Under the pieces are notes generated by a model. It worked only from the letters and a program-made list of their open reading frames with translations, ran no database searches and had not been told where the DNA came from. From Candidatus Gastranaerophilales bacterium (lineage in GTDB: Bacteria > Cyanobacteriota > Vampirovibrionia > Gastranaerophilales > Gastranaerophilaceae), in the NCBI GenBank assembly GCA_944325875.1, contig CALVBU010000001.1, forward strand, positions 62,001 to 126,000: a stretch of 64,000 nt of DNA. Reading direction: 5' to 3'. The position numbers and the translations under genes are program-made. Positions 37,919 to 47,476 of this stretch are shown here, one piece after another; the stretch's first letter is position 1; each line of letters starts with the position of its first letter.

Positions 37919-38800
37919 TTAAATCATTTTATAAGATAAAATACCGTCTTGCAAGTAGCCTTTTGCCCCAATCGGAATAGTTTGTTTGTCTTTTGCGTGC
38001 GTAAGCTTAAATCCGCCGTAAGCAGGAACATCTAGAATTGAAACAACTTCTTCAAAAATTTCTCGAATCCAAGACTCATCTCCACAATCTAAAAATTCTC
38101 CAAATAAAATTCCTTTACATTGAGATCTAAACTCTTTCATATTAATAAGTTGATTTAGCATTTTATCAATTTTATAAGCAGACTCATTCAAATCTTCAAC
38201 AAATAAAATAAAATCCTCCTCCGGAATAAAATCAATCCCGCAAAGAGATACAATGGTTGAAAGATTACCACCCCATATCATCCCTTCAGTATTACCTGAT
38301 TGTATTGTATATGTAGAAAAATACTCTTCAAATCCACCTGAAAGAACATTAAAGAAAGATTTTTCAGTAAATTCCGTTATATCGTTAAAATCTGACTGAG
38401 CCATGGGCCCTGAAAAAGTAATTAAATCAGAATATTTAGCCATCATTAATGACAGTGCCGTAATATCAGAAAATCCGCAAAATATTTTAGGATGTCTTCT
38501 GATTAAATCAAAGTCTACTGATTTAATCAGTCTTATAGAACCATAGCCGCCTCTGGCACAAACAATAGCATTAACAGAATCATCAAGGAAAGCATCATGC
38601 AAATCGGCGACTCTTTCTTCATCTGTTCCTGCCATATAACGATTTGATTTAAATATATTTTTACCAAGTTTAACCCGCAGATTATGACGTTCAAAATATA
38701 CTTGCGCCTTAATAATTTCATCATACTCAACTGCACCTGCAGGAGCAATAATAGCAATGGTGTCTCCTTCATTCAAATACGGCGGTTTAATTAAGTTCAT
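37919..38800 (-). CDS. LD-carboxypeptidase, peptidase family S66 (LdcA/MccF-like)
   Basis: The 293-residue protein shows GDTIAIIAPAGAV at the start, ARGGYGSIRLI near residue 80 and FCGFSDITAL with the nucleophile Ser region of S66 peptidases, plus ALLFGE-like GILFGEFLDC in the second domain. Family members cut the L-D bond in murein tetrapeptides during cell-wall recycling, or inactivate microcin C. Near an rRNA methyltransferase and tRNA enzyme it has no pathway context. AGGGTGA precedes the ATG. Confidence 0.88.
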   Translation of the reverse strand: MNLIKPPYLNEGDTIAIIAPAGAVEYDEIIKAQVYFERHNLRVKLGKNIFKSNRYMAGTDEERVADLHDAFLDDSVNAIVCARGGYGSIRLIKSVDFDLIRRHPKIFCGFSDITALSLMMAKYSDLITFSGPMAQSDFNDITEFTEKSFFNVLSGGFEEYFSTYTIQSGNTEGMIWGGNLSTIVSLCGIDFIPEEDFILFVEDLNESAYKIDKMLNQLINMKEFRSQCKGILFGEFLDCGDESWIREIFEEVVSILDVPAYGGFKLTHAKDKQTIPIGAKGYLQDGILSYKMI

Positions 38801-38841
38801 AATTCACCCTTTTTCATAACTTTTGTTATATTATTATTATC

Positions 38842-40704
38842 ATGAACGAAAAATATATTCCATTATACAGAAAATATCGTCCGCAAAGATTAGAAGAAAT
38901 AGTCGGACAAGAACATATAAAAAGAGCTTTGACAAACGCGATTGCGATGGACAAGATTTCCCACGCATACCTTTTTACAGGTCCTAGAGGAACAGGGAAA
39001 ACATCTACAGCTCGTATTTTTGCAAAATCACTTAACTGTAAGGAAGGACCTACTATAACACCTTGCGGCAAATGTGAAAACTGTATTGATATTACAAATT
39101 CTGTACCAATGGATGTAATAGAAATCGATGCGGCGAGCAACAGAAAAGTAGAAGATGCGCAAAATATCTTAGAAAAAGTAATGTATGCTCCAGTAAACAG
39201 CAGATACAAAATTTACATCATAGACGAAGTGCATATGCTATCTAACACAGCATTCAATGCGCTTTTAAAAACACTTGAAGAACCGCCTAAAAATGTTATA
39301 TTTATCTTGGCAACTACAGAAGTTCATAAAGTATTGGATACTATAAAAAGTCGCTGCCAAAGATTTGATTTTAGAAGAATAACCACTGATGATATCGTAA
39401 AACATTTAAGATATATTTCTGATAGTGAAAAAATTAATATCACAGATGATGCACTATTTACAATAGCAAAGAACTCAGCAGGCGGAATGCGTGATAGTAT
39501 TGCGCTTCTTGATCAATTAAGCATATTAGATGGCGAAGAAGCAATTTCTACAGATGATATCAATAATCTTCTCGGACGATTATCATTTGATACACTACAT
39601 TCACTATCTACAGGAATTACCTCATCTAATCCGCAAGAAGCTATTGAAACTTTAGAAAAGATATACAATTCAGGAAATGAGCCTGCGCAAATTTTAACTA
39701 ACTTATTAGATTATTTTAAAAATCTTTTAATAGTTAAAAACTGCAAGCCAGAAATAGTTTTTGAACTTACCCAGCTTAATGAAGCTCAAATAAAAGAACT
39801 CCAAGCTCAAGCTAAAAGTCTGGACACGCACCAGATTACATTCCTTATTGATAAAACCGCAGACTACATAAAAGATGTTAAAACCACAAATAATCCAAGA
39901 CTATGGTTAGAAGTTGGGGTAATAGATCTTGCAAACTTGGCTGAAAACACTTCATTAATGGAACTTCAAAACAGATTATCAAGACTAGAAGGAGGAATGC
40001 CTGCTCAAACATCAACAGCATCTTACAAAACTCCTCCAGCACCGGTTTTAAACAGACAGAAGATAAAAGATTTAACTGAAGATAAATCAGTAAAACATAT
40101 TGAACAAAATGTTCAAGAACACAAAAATATTGAGCCAGCAAAACCTGAGCCTGTAAAAACAGAAGCACCTCAACAAGAAGATTTTGCACCAATGCCTAAA
40201 GCAAAATCAATTCCTGCTGATGATATCACAATTTTATGGGGTCAATTATTGGAAAATATCTCAAGCCCTCCTACAAGAGCATTATTGAAACAGTGGGCTA
40301 ATCCTGTAAAAATCTCTGCAGCAGAAACAGTGCTCACGATGAAAAATGAAATTTTCCTAAACCAAATTCAAAACGGCTCGAAAAAGCAAGCACTTATTGA
40401 AGCGATAGATACTCTATTTAGTCAATCAAATTCAAATGTAATAATAAGACTGCCTTTGCCTGATGATGTTACTGTAAAGGCGCCTCCCAGGCAATTAAGC
40501 CAGCCTAAGCCACCAGTACAAAAACCTGCCACCGTACAAACAAAAGATACATCCGAAGAAGTTAAGGAAGAAGATATTGAACAAATAAGAGATGATATAA
40601 ATTCCGAATCTTCGCAAAATGCAAACAATGGCGAGTATAAAGAAGTACATTCGGATATGGTTAATATGGTTATGGATTTATTTAGCGGAAAAATTATTGA
40701 CTAA
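38842..40704 (+). CDS. dnaX: DNA polymerase III subunit gamma/tau
   Basis: The 620-residue clamp-loader ATPase has Walker A GPRGTGKT (residues 46-53), a four-cysteine zinc module (CKEGPTITPCGKCENC), Walker B DEVH and the sensor SRC region (IKSRCQRFDFR). A proline- and lysine-rich tail (about 380-470) is followed by a C-terminal tau-like region. No Shine-Dalgarno precedes the ATG; TATATTATTAT lies just upstream. The 3' end overlaps the convergent MEMO-AMMECR1 gene by 11 bases. Confidence 0.95.
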   Translation: MNEKYIPLYRKYRPQRLEEIVGQEHIKRALTNAIAMDKISHAYLFTGPRGTGKTSTARIFAKSLNCKEGPTITPCGKCENCIDITNSVPMDVIEIDAASNRKVEDAQNILEKVMYAPVNSRYKIYIIDEVHMLSNTAFNALLKTLEEPPKNVIFILATTEVHKVLDTIKSRCQRFDFRRITTDDIVKHLRYISDSEKINITDDALFTIAKNSAGGMRDSIALLDQLSILDGEEAISTDDINNLLGRLSFDTLHSLSTGITSSNPQEAIETLEKIYNSGNEPAQILTNLLDYFKNLLIVKNCKPEIVFELTQLNEAQIKELQAQAKSLDTHQITFLIDKTADYIKDVKTTNNPRLWLEVGVIDLANLAENTSLMELQNRLSRLEGGMPAQTSTASYKTPPAPVLNRQKIKDLTEDKSVKHIEQNVQEHKNIEPAKPEPVKTEAPQQEDFAPMPKAKSIPADDITILWGQLLENISSPPTRALLKQWANPVKISAAETVLTMKNEIFLNQIQNGSKKQALIEAIDTLFSQSNSNVIIRLPLPDDVTVKAPPRQLSQPKPPVQKPATVQTKDTSEEVKEEDIEQIRDDINSESSQNANNGEYKEVHSDMVNMVMDLFSGKIID

Positions 40705-42019
40705 TTTCAATAGCTTTAAATCTGAATACCTGCATAGTATCAGAAAAATAATCTTCGCTCATGCCAGCCTTGAGCTTTAAAGACTTTAAAAACCTCTCTT
40801 TATTTCCGCCAAAATATTCCCAAACAACAGGCAAATAAACAGCTTGATAATCACCATCTCTTATAATTAACCCATCCTCATATGGTGTAATTTTTTCTAG
40901 CAAACTGACTTCACTAGAAAAAGATATCCTAGAAGGTGAAGACAAAATAGATACTGATACTTCTAAAAATTTAAACTCATCTAAAGATAAAGGCTCAAAT
41001 CTAGGATCCTTAAATGCAGCAGAATGCGCATTTTCTATTAAATCAACTATTAAAGACCGATGTGCAATAGCAGACCCCATACAACCTCTTAACTCACCAT
41101 CTATTTTTAGCGTAACAAAGCAAGCTCCAGCTTCTTCTATAACTGACGGGTAAGAATTTATTTCAAAATTCCCTAACTGCAAGCCTGAACTAATACTTTT
41201 TTTACAAATATCGATAATTAAATCTGAGTAAAAAATTTTAAGATAATCTGCCAAACTACCTTCATATAAAAACCAGCTTCCATAACCTACAACCTTTGAT
41301 GAATCACCAGTTATTTTAGCAGAATTAGTCAAACCTATACGGACAAGGTTAAAATTTAAAGATTTCGCAAACTCAACAATACCGCACACTCCAACAGCTC
41401 CACATGCTTGCTCCACATCAAAATTTTGAATATTCCCAGATTCAATCATTTGTGCGGTATAAGAGTCAATTTTTATAGCTTCTCTCTCAGGATAAAAGTG
41501 ACTTAAATCCGATGATATAACAAATGAATTAGTTTTATCATTCCAGTATTTTTTTATAAATTCTGCAATATTCTTATAATCCTCACACCCATAAAGTATC
41601 GGTACAATTTTTGCATTAGGGAAAAAATACTTTATAAAGGGTAATTGAACCTCAATTGAATGCTCATTTTGAAATGCTTCATCATTAATTTCAAAATCTT
41701 TCACAATCTTAATATCTACAAGGCAATTTCCAAGCGGAGTCTGAAATTCATCAAAAGAACAACTCACACACCCAAATAATTTTGCATAATGAGAGGGTGC
41801 AAATATAAAGATCCTCTCTGTTGCAGGATTTAAATACTTATACCCCTGCATTGCAAGCTTACCTGAAAATACATACCCGGCATGAGGCACTATTATAGCT
41901 CTAGAAAAATACTCAGAAGTGTCATTAACACAAGAATAAAAATCATCTAACATAGCCAAAAGCTGATTTTTATCTGATGGATAAAATTTACCTGCAATAG
42001 AACTTTTTTTAATCTTCAT
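40694..42019 (-). CDS. MEMO-AMMECR1 fusion (AmmeMemoRadiSam proteins B and A)
   Basis: The 441-residue protein joins two domains. Residues 1-270 are MEMO-like, with IVPHAGYVFSG and ISSDLSHFYP carrying the metal-binding His residues. Residues 275-441 are AMMECR1-like, with the hallmark LRGCMGS. These two proteins and a radical SAM enzyme form the conserved but uncharacterised AmmeMemoRadiSam set; no radical SAM gene is in the window. The gene has its own promoter (TTGATA-16-TATAAT) only seven bases before the ATG and no Shine-Dalgarno. Confidence 0.9.
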   Translation of the reverse strand: MKIKKSSIAGKFYPSDKNQLLAMLDDFYSCVNDTSEYFSRAIIVPHAGYVFSGKLAMQGYKYLNPATERIFIFAPSHYAKLFGCVSCSFDEFQTPLGNCLVDIKIVKDFEINDEAFQNEHSIEVQLPFIKYFFPNAKIVPILYGCEDYKNIAEFIKKYWNDKTNSFVISSDLSHFYPEREAIKIDSYTAQMIESGNIQNFDVEQACGAVGVCGIVEFAKSLNFNLVRIGLTNSAKITGDSSKVVGYGSWFLYEGSLADYLKIFYSDLIIDICKKSISSGLQLGNFEINSYPSVIEEAGACFVTLKIDGELRGCMGSAIAHRSLIVDLIENAHSAAFKDPRFEPLSLDEFKFLEVSVSILSSPSRISFSSEVSLLEKITPYEDGLIIRDGDYQAVYLPVVWEYFGGNKERFLKSLKLKAGMSEDYFSDTMQVFRFKAIEISQ

Positions 42020-42026
42020 ATCAGCA

Positions 42027-42054
42027 ATTATAACTCACTCTTAACTGTTATCAA
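42027..42054 (-). promoter_or_regulatory. Promoter of the MEMO-AMMECR1 gene inside the ribD end
   Basis: Minus-strand TTGATA (42054-42049), 16-base spacer, TATAAT (42032-42027), then seven bases to the ATG at 42019. The -35 box lies within the last codons of ribD. The geometry predicts a leaderless transcript. Confidence 0.55.
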
Positions 42055-43099
42055 TCGGATAGTAAGTCAATAAAATATCAGGTTCAAAAGTTTTTATACT
42101 ATCTATATAAAAATTCTTACAAAGATTTATGCTATCAGCCTTTCTGTAATTAAAACAAGAAAGTCCTGAATTATCTCCCAGAATTTTAGGTGCAATAAAA
42201 TGATAAACCTTATCAGTATAAACTAAAGCTGATCCATTCAAATGACCTCCTGCTTCAATAAGGACACTTTTTATTCCAAGGTCATACAATTTTTTAAAAA
42301 CAAATTCTAAATTGACTTCATTATTTTTTACAGGGGCCTTTATAAATTCAGCACAAGATGATGACTCAGGCAAATTGATACGCTTATCATAAAATACAAT
42401 AACTCTTTTATTGTTATAGATTTTATAATCGCCTTGCAAGGTTTTCAAATTTCTATCAATAATAACATTACATCTATGCTCCATTGATGGATTATCCGCA
42501 ATTACAGTAGAAGAAGAAGTAAGAATAGCATCATACATATTTCTAATAATCTTAACTTCACTTCTAGCTTTTTCTAATGTGATCCATTTTGAATCTCCAT
42601 TATGAGCAGCGATTTTACCATCTAGAGTAGTCGCAGTCTTTAGAGCCACAAAGGTCTGCTGACCCATCATGTTTTTTATAAACACTTCATTTAAAACTCG
42701 ACATTCTTTTTCTAAAACATTTTCAACTACTTCAATACCTGCATCTTGAAGTTTTCTAATTCCGTTTCCTGCCACAATTGGATTAACATCCCTCATACCA
42801 ATTACAACACGCTTTATTCCATACTGAATAATTAAATCAGCACAAGGAGGAGTCTTACCATAATGTGAACACGGTTCAAGATTAACAACTAAAGTACCGC
42901 CAATTGTTTCCTTTGGGTCTAATTTTAGTAAAGCATCTCTTTCTGCATGGTTTTGTCCATATTGTTTATGATACCCTTCAGAAATCAAATTTCCAGCACT
43001 ATCATAAACAACACAACCTACTAATGGATTTGGCGATACATTACCATACCCTAATTTAGCAAGTTCTATACAATGTTTCATTGATTTTTCGTATTGCAT
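42041..43099 (-). CDS. ribD: Riboflavin biosynthesis deaminase/reductase RibD
   Basis: The 352-residue bifunctional enzyme has the N-terminal cytidine-deaminase-like zinc site (HAE with His51, then PCSHYGKTPPC) and a C-terminal reductase domain. It carries out the second and third steps from GTP to riboflavin. The reductase half looks slightly short and diverged. There is no FMN riboswitch: TATAAT (43116-43111) lies only 11 bases before the ATG. No other rib genes are nearby. Confidence 0.93.
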   Translation of the reverse strand: MQYEKSMKHCIELAKLGYGNVSPNPLVGCVVYDSAGNLISEGYHKQYGQNHAERDALLKLDPKETIGGTLVVNLEPCSHYGKTPPCADLIIQYGIKRVVIGMRDVNPIVAGNGIRKLQDAGIEVVENVLEKECRVLNEVFIKNMMGQQTFVALKTATTLDGKIAAHNGDSKWITLEKARSEVKIIRNMYDAILTSSSTVIADNPSMEHRCNVIIDRNLKTLQGDYKIYNNKRVIVFYDKRINLPESSSCAEFIKAPVKNNEVNLEFVFKKLYDLGIKSVLIEAGGHLNGSALVYTDKVYHFIAPKILGDNSGLSCFNYRKADSINLCKNFYIDSIKTFEPDILLTYYPIDNS

Positions 43100-43170
43100 A
43101 GTTGTATTTTATTATAAAAAATGGTATTTTAGTAGAGTATTTATACTTTTTAAAAAATAAGGAGAGCGTA

Positions 43171-43836
43171 ATGGTTGATTTAAAATACATAGGACACAGC
43201 GCATTTGAATTTAGTACAGGAGACAAATCAATTCTTGTAGACCCGCTTGTATCTATTAATCCAAAATATGATTATAAAAAATCTAACATTGTAGATATAT
43301 TTGTAACTCACGCACATGCAGATCATCTTGGTGAAGCTGTTGAAATAGCAAAAGCAAAAAAAGCAACAATTACAGCTGTACCTGAAATAACAAGCCACAT
43401 TGCAGAAAAGAAATTAAAAACACGTCCTATAAATCTTGGTTGCTGGTTAAATTATGAATGGGGAAGAGCAATATTTCTTCCTGCACATCATTCAAGCTCA
43501 TTTGAAGACGGAACCTATGGTGGAGTTGCAGCTAGCATAATTTTTGATATTCAAGGAGTCAGAATTTTCCACGCTGGCGATACTTGTCTTCATTCAGAAT
43601 TAAAAACTTACAAAGAATTATACAGACCAAATATTGCATTACTTCCTATTGGAGGTAACTACACAATGGATGTAGAACATGCAGTTGTTGCCGCAGATTG
43701 GATTGGTGCAAAAACTGTAATCCCTATGCATTACAACACATTCCCTGAAATCCAAGCTGATTTAAATAAATTCTTACAACTAATGCAAAGCAATAATACT
43801 CAATGTTGTATATTAAATCCTGAAGAAATTAAATAG
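43171..43836 (+). CDS. UPF0173-type metal-dependent hydrolase (metallo-beta-lactamase fold)
   Basis: The 221-residue protein begins MVDLKYIGHSAFEF and has the metal motif THAHADHLG (HxHxDH), then PAHHSSSFEDGTYGG, FHAGDTCLHSE and PMHYNTFPE. This is the UlaG/UPF0173 family of zinc hydrolases. The substrate is unknown. The ATG at 43171 has AAGGAG at the right distance; an upstream in-frame start at 43102 was rejected. It is divergent from ribD and followed by a terminator hairpin. Confidence 0.9.
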   Translation: MVDLKYIGHSAFEFSTGDKSILVDPLVSINPKYDYKKSNIVDIFVTHAHADHLGEAVEIAKAKKATITAVPEITSHIAEKKLKTRPINLGCWLNYEWGRAIFLPAHHSSSFEDGTYGGVAASIIFDIQGVRIFHAGDTCLHSELKTYKELYRPNIALLPIGGNYTMDVEHAVVAADWIGAKTVIPMHYNTFPEIQADLNKFLQLMQSNNTQCCILNPEEIK

Positions 43837-43863
43837 TAAAACTATTTATAAATTAAATATCCC

Positions 43864-43920
43864 AAATATTACCACTTATATTTATTGTTATTAAAATAAA
43901 TTGGTGGTAATATTTTTTTG
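43864..43920 (+). terminator. Terminator after the UPF0173 hydrolase
   Basis: AAATATTACCAC (43864-43875) pairs with GTGGTAATATTT (43904-43915) and runs into a T stretch ending at 43919. The loop region of 28 bases is AT-rich and can pair further. Confidence 0.65.
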
Positions 43921-43936
43921 AAGAAAAGAGGGTTTT

Positions 43937-44917
43937 ATGGATATCTTATTTATTATAGACAGAATTGAACTAAAGTATTTTGAATTTAACAACCTTGTCA
44001 CAAACTTTTGGTTAATTAGAGAAATGCTAAACCAAAACAAGAATGTTTATATTACAACTATTGATAACTTATCTTTAGCTGGAAACAAAGCATACACTCA
44101 TTGCTATGAAGCATACGAAAGAAACGGCAATATCTTTTACGATAAACAAGATATCCATAAAAAAATAGAAGATTTTCAACTCGTTATGTTCAGACAGGAC
44201 CCTCCTGTTGACTTAGATTACATAAATTCAACATACATATTCGACTTTGTAGACAGAAAAAAAACAACCGTATTAAATGAACCAAGAGCAATTAGAGATT
44301 TCAACGAAAAACTTCATACTATAGAATTTTTAGAATTCATGCCTGAAAATATAGTGACAGCATCAAAGAAAGATATCATTGAGTTTTTAAACGAACATGA
44401 TGAAATTGTTCTAAAACCGCTAAACAGATGTTTTGGAGCAGGAGTTATGTGCTTGAAAAAGGGTGATAAAAACACTGCTGTGATAATTAATTCAATGACA
44501 AATAACCAAACTACACTTGTAATGGTTCAAAAATACATTGAAAAAGCAAAATTCGGAGATAAACGAGTACTATTCTTAGGCGACAAAGTTCTTGATTATT
44601 GCGTTCAAAAACTACCTTCAAATGATGACTTCAAATTTAATGAGCACTGTGACTCAAATATTATAAAAGCTGAATTAACCGATATTGAAAAAGCAAAATT
44701 CACACTTGTTGCTGAAAAATTAAACAAAATGGGAATCTATATGGCGGGACTAGACGTAATCGACGGCAAAATTATTGAAATTAATGTCACAAGTCCTTGT
44801 TATTTCATAAAAGAAATTAACAACCACTTTGGCTGTGAACTAGAAAAAGAGATTACGAACTTTATATTAGCAAAAGCAGAAGAAAAGAGGCTACAAACCA
44901 GCCTTAACATCCGCTAG
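43937..44917 (+). CDS. gshB: Glutathione synthetase-like ATP-grasp enzyme
   Basis: The 326-residue protein follows the prokaryotic GshB pattern: FRQDPPVDLDYI near residue 92, NEPRAIRDFNEKL, VLKPLNRCFGAGV in the ATP-grasp loop, GDKRVLFLGDKV and a final IEINVTSPCYFIKEIN metal site. It would ligate glycine to gamma-glutamylcysteine. No gshA is in the window. The last 27 bases overlap the end of the convergent F-R-G gene. The C-terminus (after about residue 310) is a Lys/Glu-rich extension. Confidence 0.85.
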   Translation: MDILFIIDRIELKYFEFNNLVTNFWLIREMLNQNKNVYITTIDNLSLAGNKAYTHCYEAYERNGNIFYDKQDIHKKIEDFQLVMFRQDPPVDLDYINSTYIFDFVDRKKTTVLNEPRAIRDFNEKLHTIEFLEFMPENIVTASKKDIIEFLNEHDEIVLKPLNRCFGAGVMCLKKGDKNTAVIINSMTNNQTTLVMVQKYIEKAKFGDKRVLFLGDKVLDYCVQKLPSNDDFKFNEHCDSNIIKAELTDIEKAKFTLVAEKLNKMGIYMAGLDVIDGKIIEINVTSPCYFIKEINNHFGCELEKEITNFILAKAEEKRLQTSLNIR

Positions 44918-46273
44918 TAAATGCCAATACTCAGGACCTATAAGATTTTTTGCTTTTTGCAACGCTACAAAAATATCTTTATGGTTAGGAATTGAAGCAT
45001 TAAGGGCAGCGTTATACAAATTATTCCAATATCTTACACGTTCTATTTGGGTATCGCGTTCATCTTTACAGTGAATTTGTGAGATTTTATGATAGTATCT
45101 GCGTGCGACTTTATTTTCAGAAAGTTCTCGCATACCCCAAAGCGGTTTTATACCTCCATAGTCGATAACTCTTCCTGCAACTTCATTATTTTTATTAGTT
45201 ATAAGATCATCATGGAATAAACCATATTTATGAAGATTAATCCTTTTAGTAATTGGAGGCATTGCATTATCAGAGAATTCAGAAAGCCCGACATGATTTA
45301 AAGTATTTAAATAATACACATCAATATAATCTGAAGCCCCCATTGGATGTCCTGCTGCTCGTTTTATAAATTGAGTTAAATTACTTTCAGGGCCAATTCC
45401 ATTATATTTTATCTCATCATACATTGTTTCTTTGATAAGCTCCATAAACTTATCTTCTTCATTTTTCATCTTCATTTTGCTATAAATTTCAAGCAAAGAC
45501 TTTTTATATAATTCTTTCTGATTAGGAGGAACTACCTTAGCGGATGCGTGATCCAAAATATTAGTCAAGACATTCAAGTAATCTTTAGCTTTTATATTTT
45601 GGAAATAATTTTTCATAAGTCCAAGAAGAACGTTTATCTGCTCCATTGCAGTTTTTGGAGATTTAAAGCTTAACAACACTTTTGGATGAATAATATCTTT
45701 ATCTTCTTCATTCAACAAACGTAATTTAAAAGTATTCTTATACTTACCTTGATCAATATAAGATAATTCGACTCTATCAGTACCTTTTATAATTCCATTT
45801 TCAACAAAACGTTTTTGCAGAACATCACCAGCCTTTTGAGCATAAGAGTTTAGGACTGATTTATCAGGAGTAAAACGTTTACGCATTTCAGTAATAATAC
45901 GAGGAATGCGTTCTGGTTGAATATTTAGCTTAGCAATTTTAGGTAAAAAAGCATTAATTAAAGAATTAGGCTTCATATTTCGCCCAATCTCAATTTTTAA
46001 TTCTTCTATTCCTGAAAGAATTTCATTTGCTTCATTCAAAGCATCTTTTACTGAAGCAATTTTTTTAGCATTTTCATTTCTTGAATTTGTCTTAAATAAC
46101 TCAAATAAATCCTTTGGAAGATTTCCTACACTTCCTTTTTCCCTTGTATATACTTGACTCAACTTATCTAAATAATCTGGATTAGAAGAAATTCTTCTAG
46201 CCATAATTGAGGTGAGTCCACGAAATGAAGTTGTTCTATTATAGTTATTATTGTTAAAATTTATTATTTGCAC
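44891..46273 (-). CDS. Unknown F-R-G-tag protein with possible kinase-like fold
   Basis: The 460-residue protein begins MQIINFNNNNYNRTTSFRGL, with the N-terminal tag at F17-G19. Residues 172-204 (DQGKYKNTFKL, then PKVLLSFK) resemble a kinase glycine-rich loop and the lysine strand. Residues 354-373 (HDDLITN, then RVIDYGG) resemble a catalytic loop and metal-binding DFG/DYG. Spacing between H354 and D371 is 17, close to kinases, but the catalytic Asn is not at the usual place. The central part is helical. The start is GTG at 46273, with GAAGGA before it. A kinase or aminoglycoside-phosphotransferase-like activity is a hypothesis only. Confidence 0.6.
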   Translation of the reverse strand: MQIINFNNNNYNRTTSFRGLTSIMARRISSNPDYLDKLSQVYTREKGSVGNLPKDLFELFKTNSRNENAKKIASVKDALNEANEILSGIEELKIEIGRNMKPNSLINAFLPKIAKLNIQPERIPRIITEMRKRFTPDKSVLNSYAQKAGDVLQKRFVENGIIKGTDRVELSYIDQGKYKNTFKLRLLNEEDKDIIHPKVLLSFKSPKTAMEQINVLLGLMKNYFQNIKAKDYLNVLTNILDHASAKVVPPNQKELYKKSLLEIYSKMKMKNEEDKFMELIKETMYDEIKYNGIGPESNLTQFIKRAAGHPMGASDYIDVYYLNTLNHVGLSEFSDNAMPPITKRINLHKYGLFHDDLITNKNNEVAGRVIDYGGIKPLWGMRELSENKVARRYYHKISQIHCKDERDTQIERVRYWNNLYNAALNASIPNHKDIFVALQKAKNLIGPEYWHLLADVKAGL

Positions 46274-46360
46274 ACATTTATCCTTCTATTTTTCATAGAA
46301 AGTAAAAACTCTGAATACGAAAAATTGCACAATGTGCACAAAATATTAAATTTTTTTAAC

Positions 46361-47437
46361 TTATTTAACTCTTGAAAAAACTTCTACATTAACATCGTCA
46401 AAAGTATTCGTATTAAAATAAGCACAAGAAGCAACCATAGCAGCATTATCCGTACAATACTTCATAGGTGGCGCAAAAACTTTAAATCCGTCATTTTCAA
46501 GATTAAAAATCTTTCTGCGGATTTCTGAATTTGCAGCAACACCACCGGCAATTACCACTTGCTTATAACCTCTTTCCACAGCAGCTTTTTTTAGCTTTTT
46601 CAACAAAGTAGAGGATACACATTCCTGAAAACTTGCACAAACATCTTTTACAACATCTTCTGGCAATTCTTCAGTTGCATATTCTTTTTTCAAATCCTTA
46701 ACTAGTCTTAAAACCGCAGTTTTCAAACCGCTAAAGCTAAAATTAAATCCATCGACCTTGGCTTCAGGCAAATGATAAGCTTTATTGTTTCCTTCTTGAG
46801 CTAACTTGTCAAGTCTTGGACCTCCAGGGTAAGGCAAACCGATAAGTCTTGCAACCTTATCATAAGCTTCACCAACTGCATCATCTATGGTTTCACCAAG
46901 AATATATTGTTCAGAATATGATTTTACATCAATTATTTGAGTATGCCCTCCGCTAACTAATAAAGCCATAAATGGAGGTTTCAAATCTGTATCAATGTAA
47001 TTACCGCATAAATGAGCATTCAAATGATTTACACCAATAAATGGTTTATCATAAACAAGAGCAAGAGTTTTTGCAGCGTTTAATCCAACAAGCAGACAAC
47101 CAACTAGCCCAGGACCAACTGTTCCGGCAAAAGCTGTAATATCTTTCGGTTCAATTCCAACTGATTCTTTTGCTTGATTAAAAGCTTCTTCTATCACAAT
47201 ATTAATTGAATCCAAATGTTCTCTTGCAGCAATTTCAGGAATAACACCACCAAACTTTGCGTGCGTTTTAATTTGCGAAGCAACTACATTTGCTACAACC
47301 TCACGACCATTTTTTACAATTGCGCAAGCTGTCTCATCACAACTTGATTCAATTGCCATAATATAATTATCATATCCACTCTCTAAGCCAACAGCTACAG
47401 GAGTTTTACTAAACAATTTTTCTTTTATCATTTTCAT
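46361..47437 (-). CDS. tsaD: tRNA threonylcarbamoyladenosine transferase TsaD
   Basis: The 358-residue protein has the TsaD core: MAIESSCDETACAIV, GGVIPEIAAREHL, the metal-binding HLNAHLCG, VSGGHTQI and a late AGGVAANSEIRRK. It transfers threonylcarbamoyl to A37 of ANN-decoding tRNAs. The N-terminus carries about 20 extra residues before the usual start. The ATG at 47437 was chosen because TATAAT (47449-47444) lies six bases upstream; no Shine-Dalgarno is present. It is divergent from obg. Confidence 0.94.
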   Translation of the reverse strand: MKMIKEKLFSKTPVAVGLESGYDNYIMAIESSCDETACAIVKNGREVVANVVASQIKTHAKFGGVIPEIAAREHLDSINIVIEEAFNQAKESVGIEPKDITAFAGTVGPGLVGCLLVGLNAAKTLALVYDKPFIGVNHLNAHLCGNYIDTDLKPPFMALLVSGGHTQIIDVKSYSEQYILGETIDDAVGEAYDKVARLIGLPYPGGPRLDKLAQEGNNKAYHLPEAKVDGFNFSFSGLKTAVLRLVKDLKKEYATEELPEDVVKDVCASFQECVSSTLLKKLKKAAVERGYKQVVIAGGVAANSEIRRKIFNLENDGFKVFAPPMKYCTDNAAMVASCAYFNTNTFDDVNVEVFSRVK

Positions 47438-47476
47438 AGTATTATTATAATACAAAAAAAATTAAGGGATATAGAA

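Noticed and set aside
38826-39209. 127-codon minus-strand frame inside dnaX
   Set aside because: It is antisense to the conserved clamp-loader ATPase core and has no motif of its own.
42020-43140. FMN riboswitch upstream of ribD
   Set aside because: The -10 box is only 11 bases from the ATG, leaving no room for the conserved leader, and no RFN-like motif is seen.
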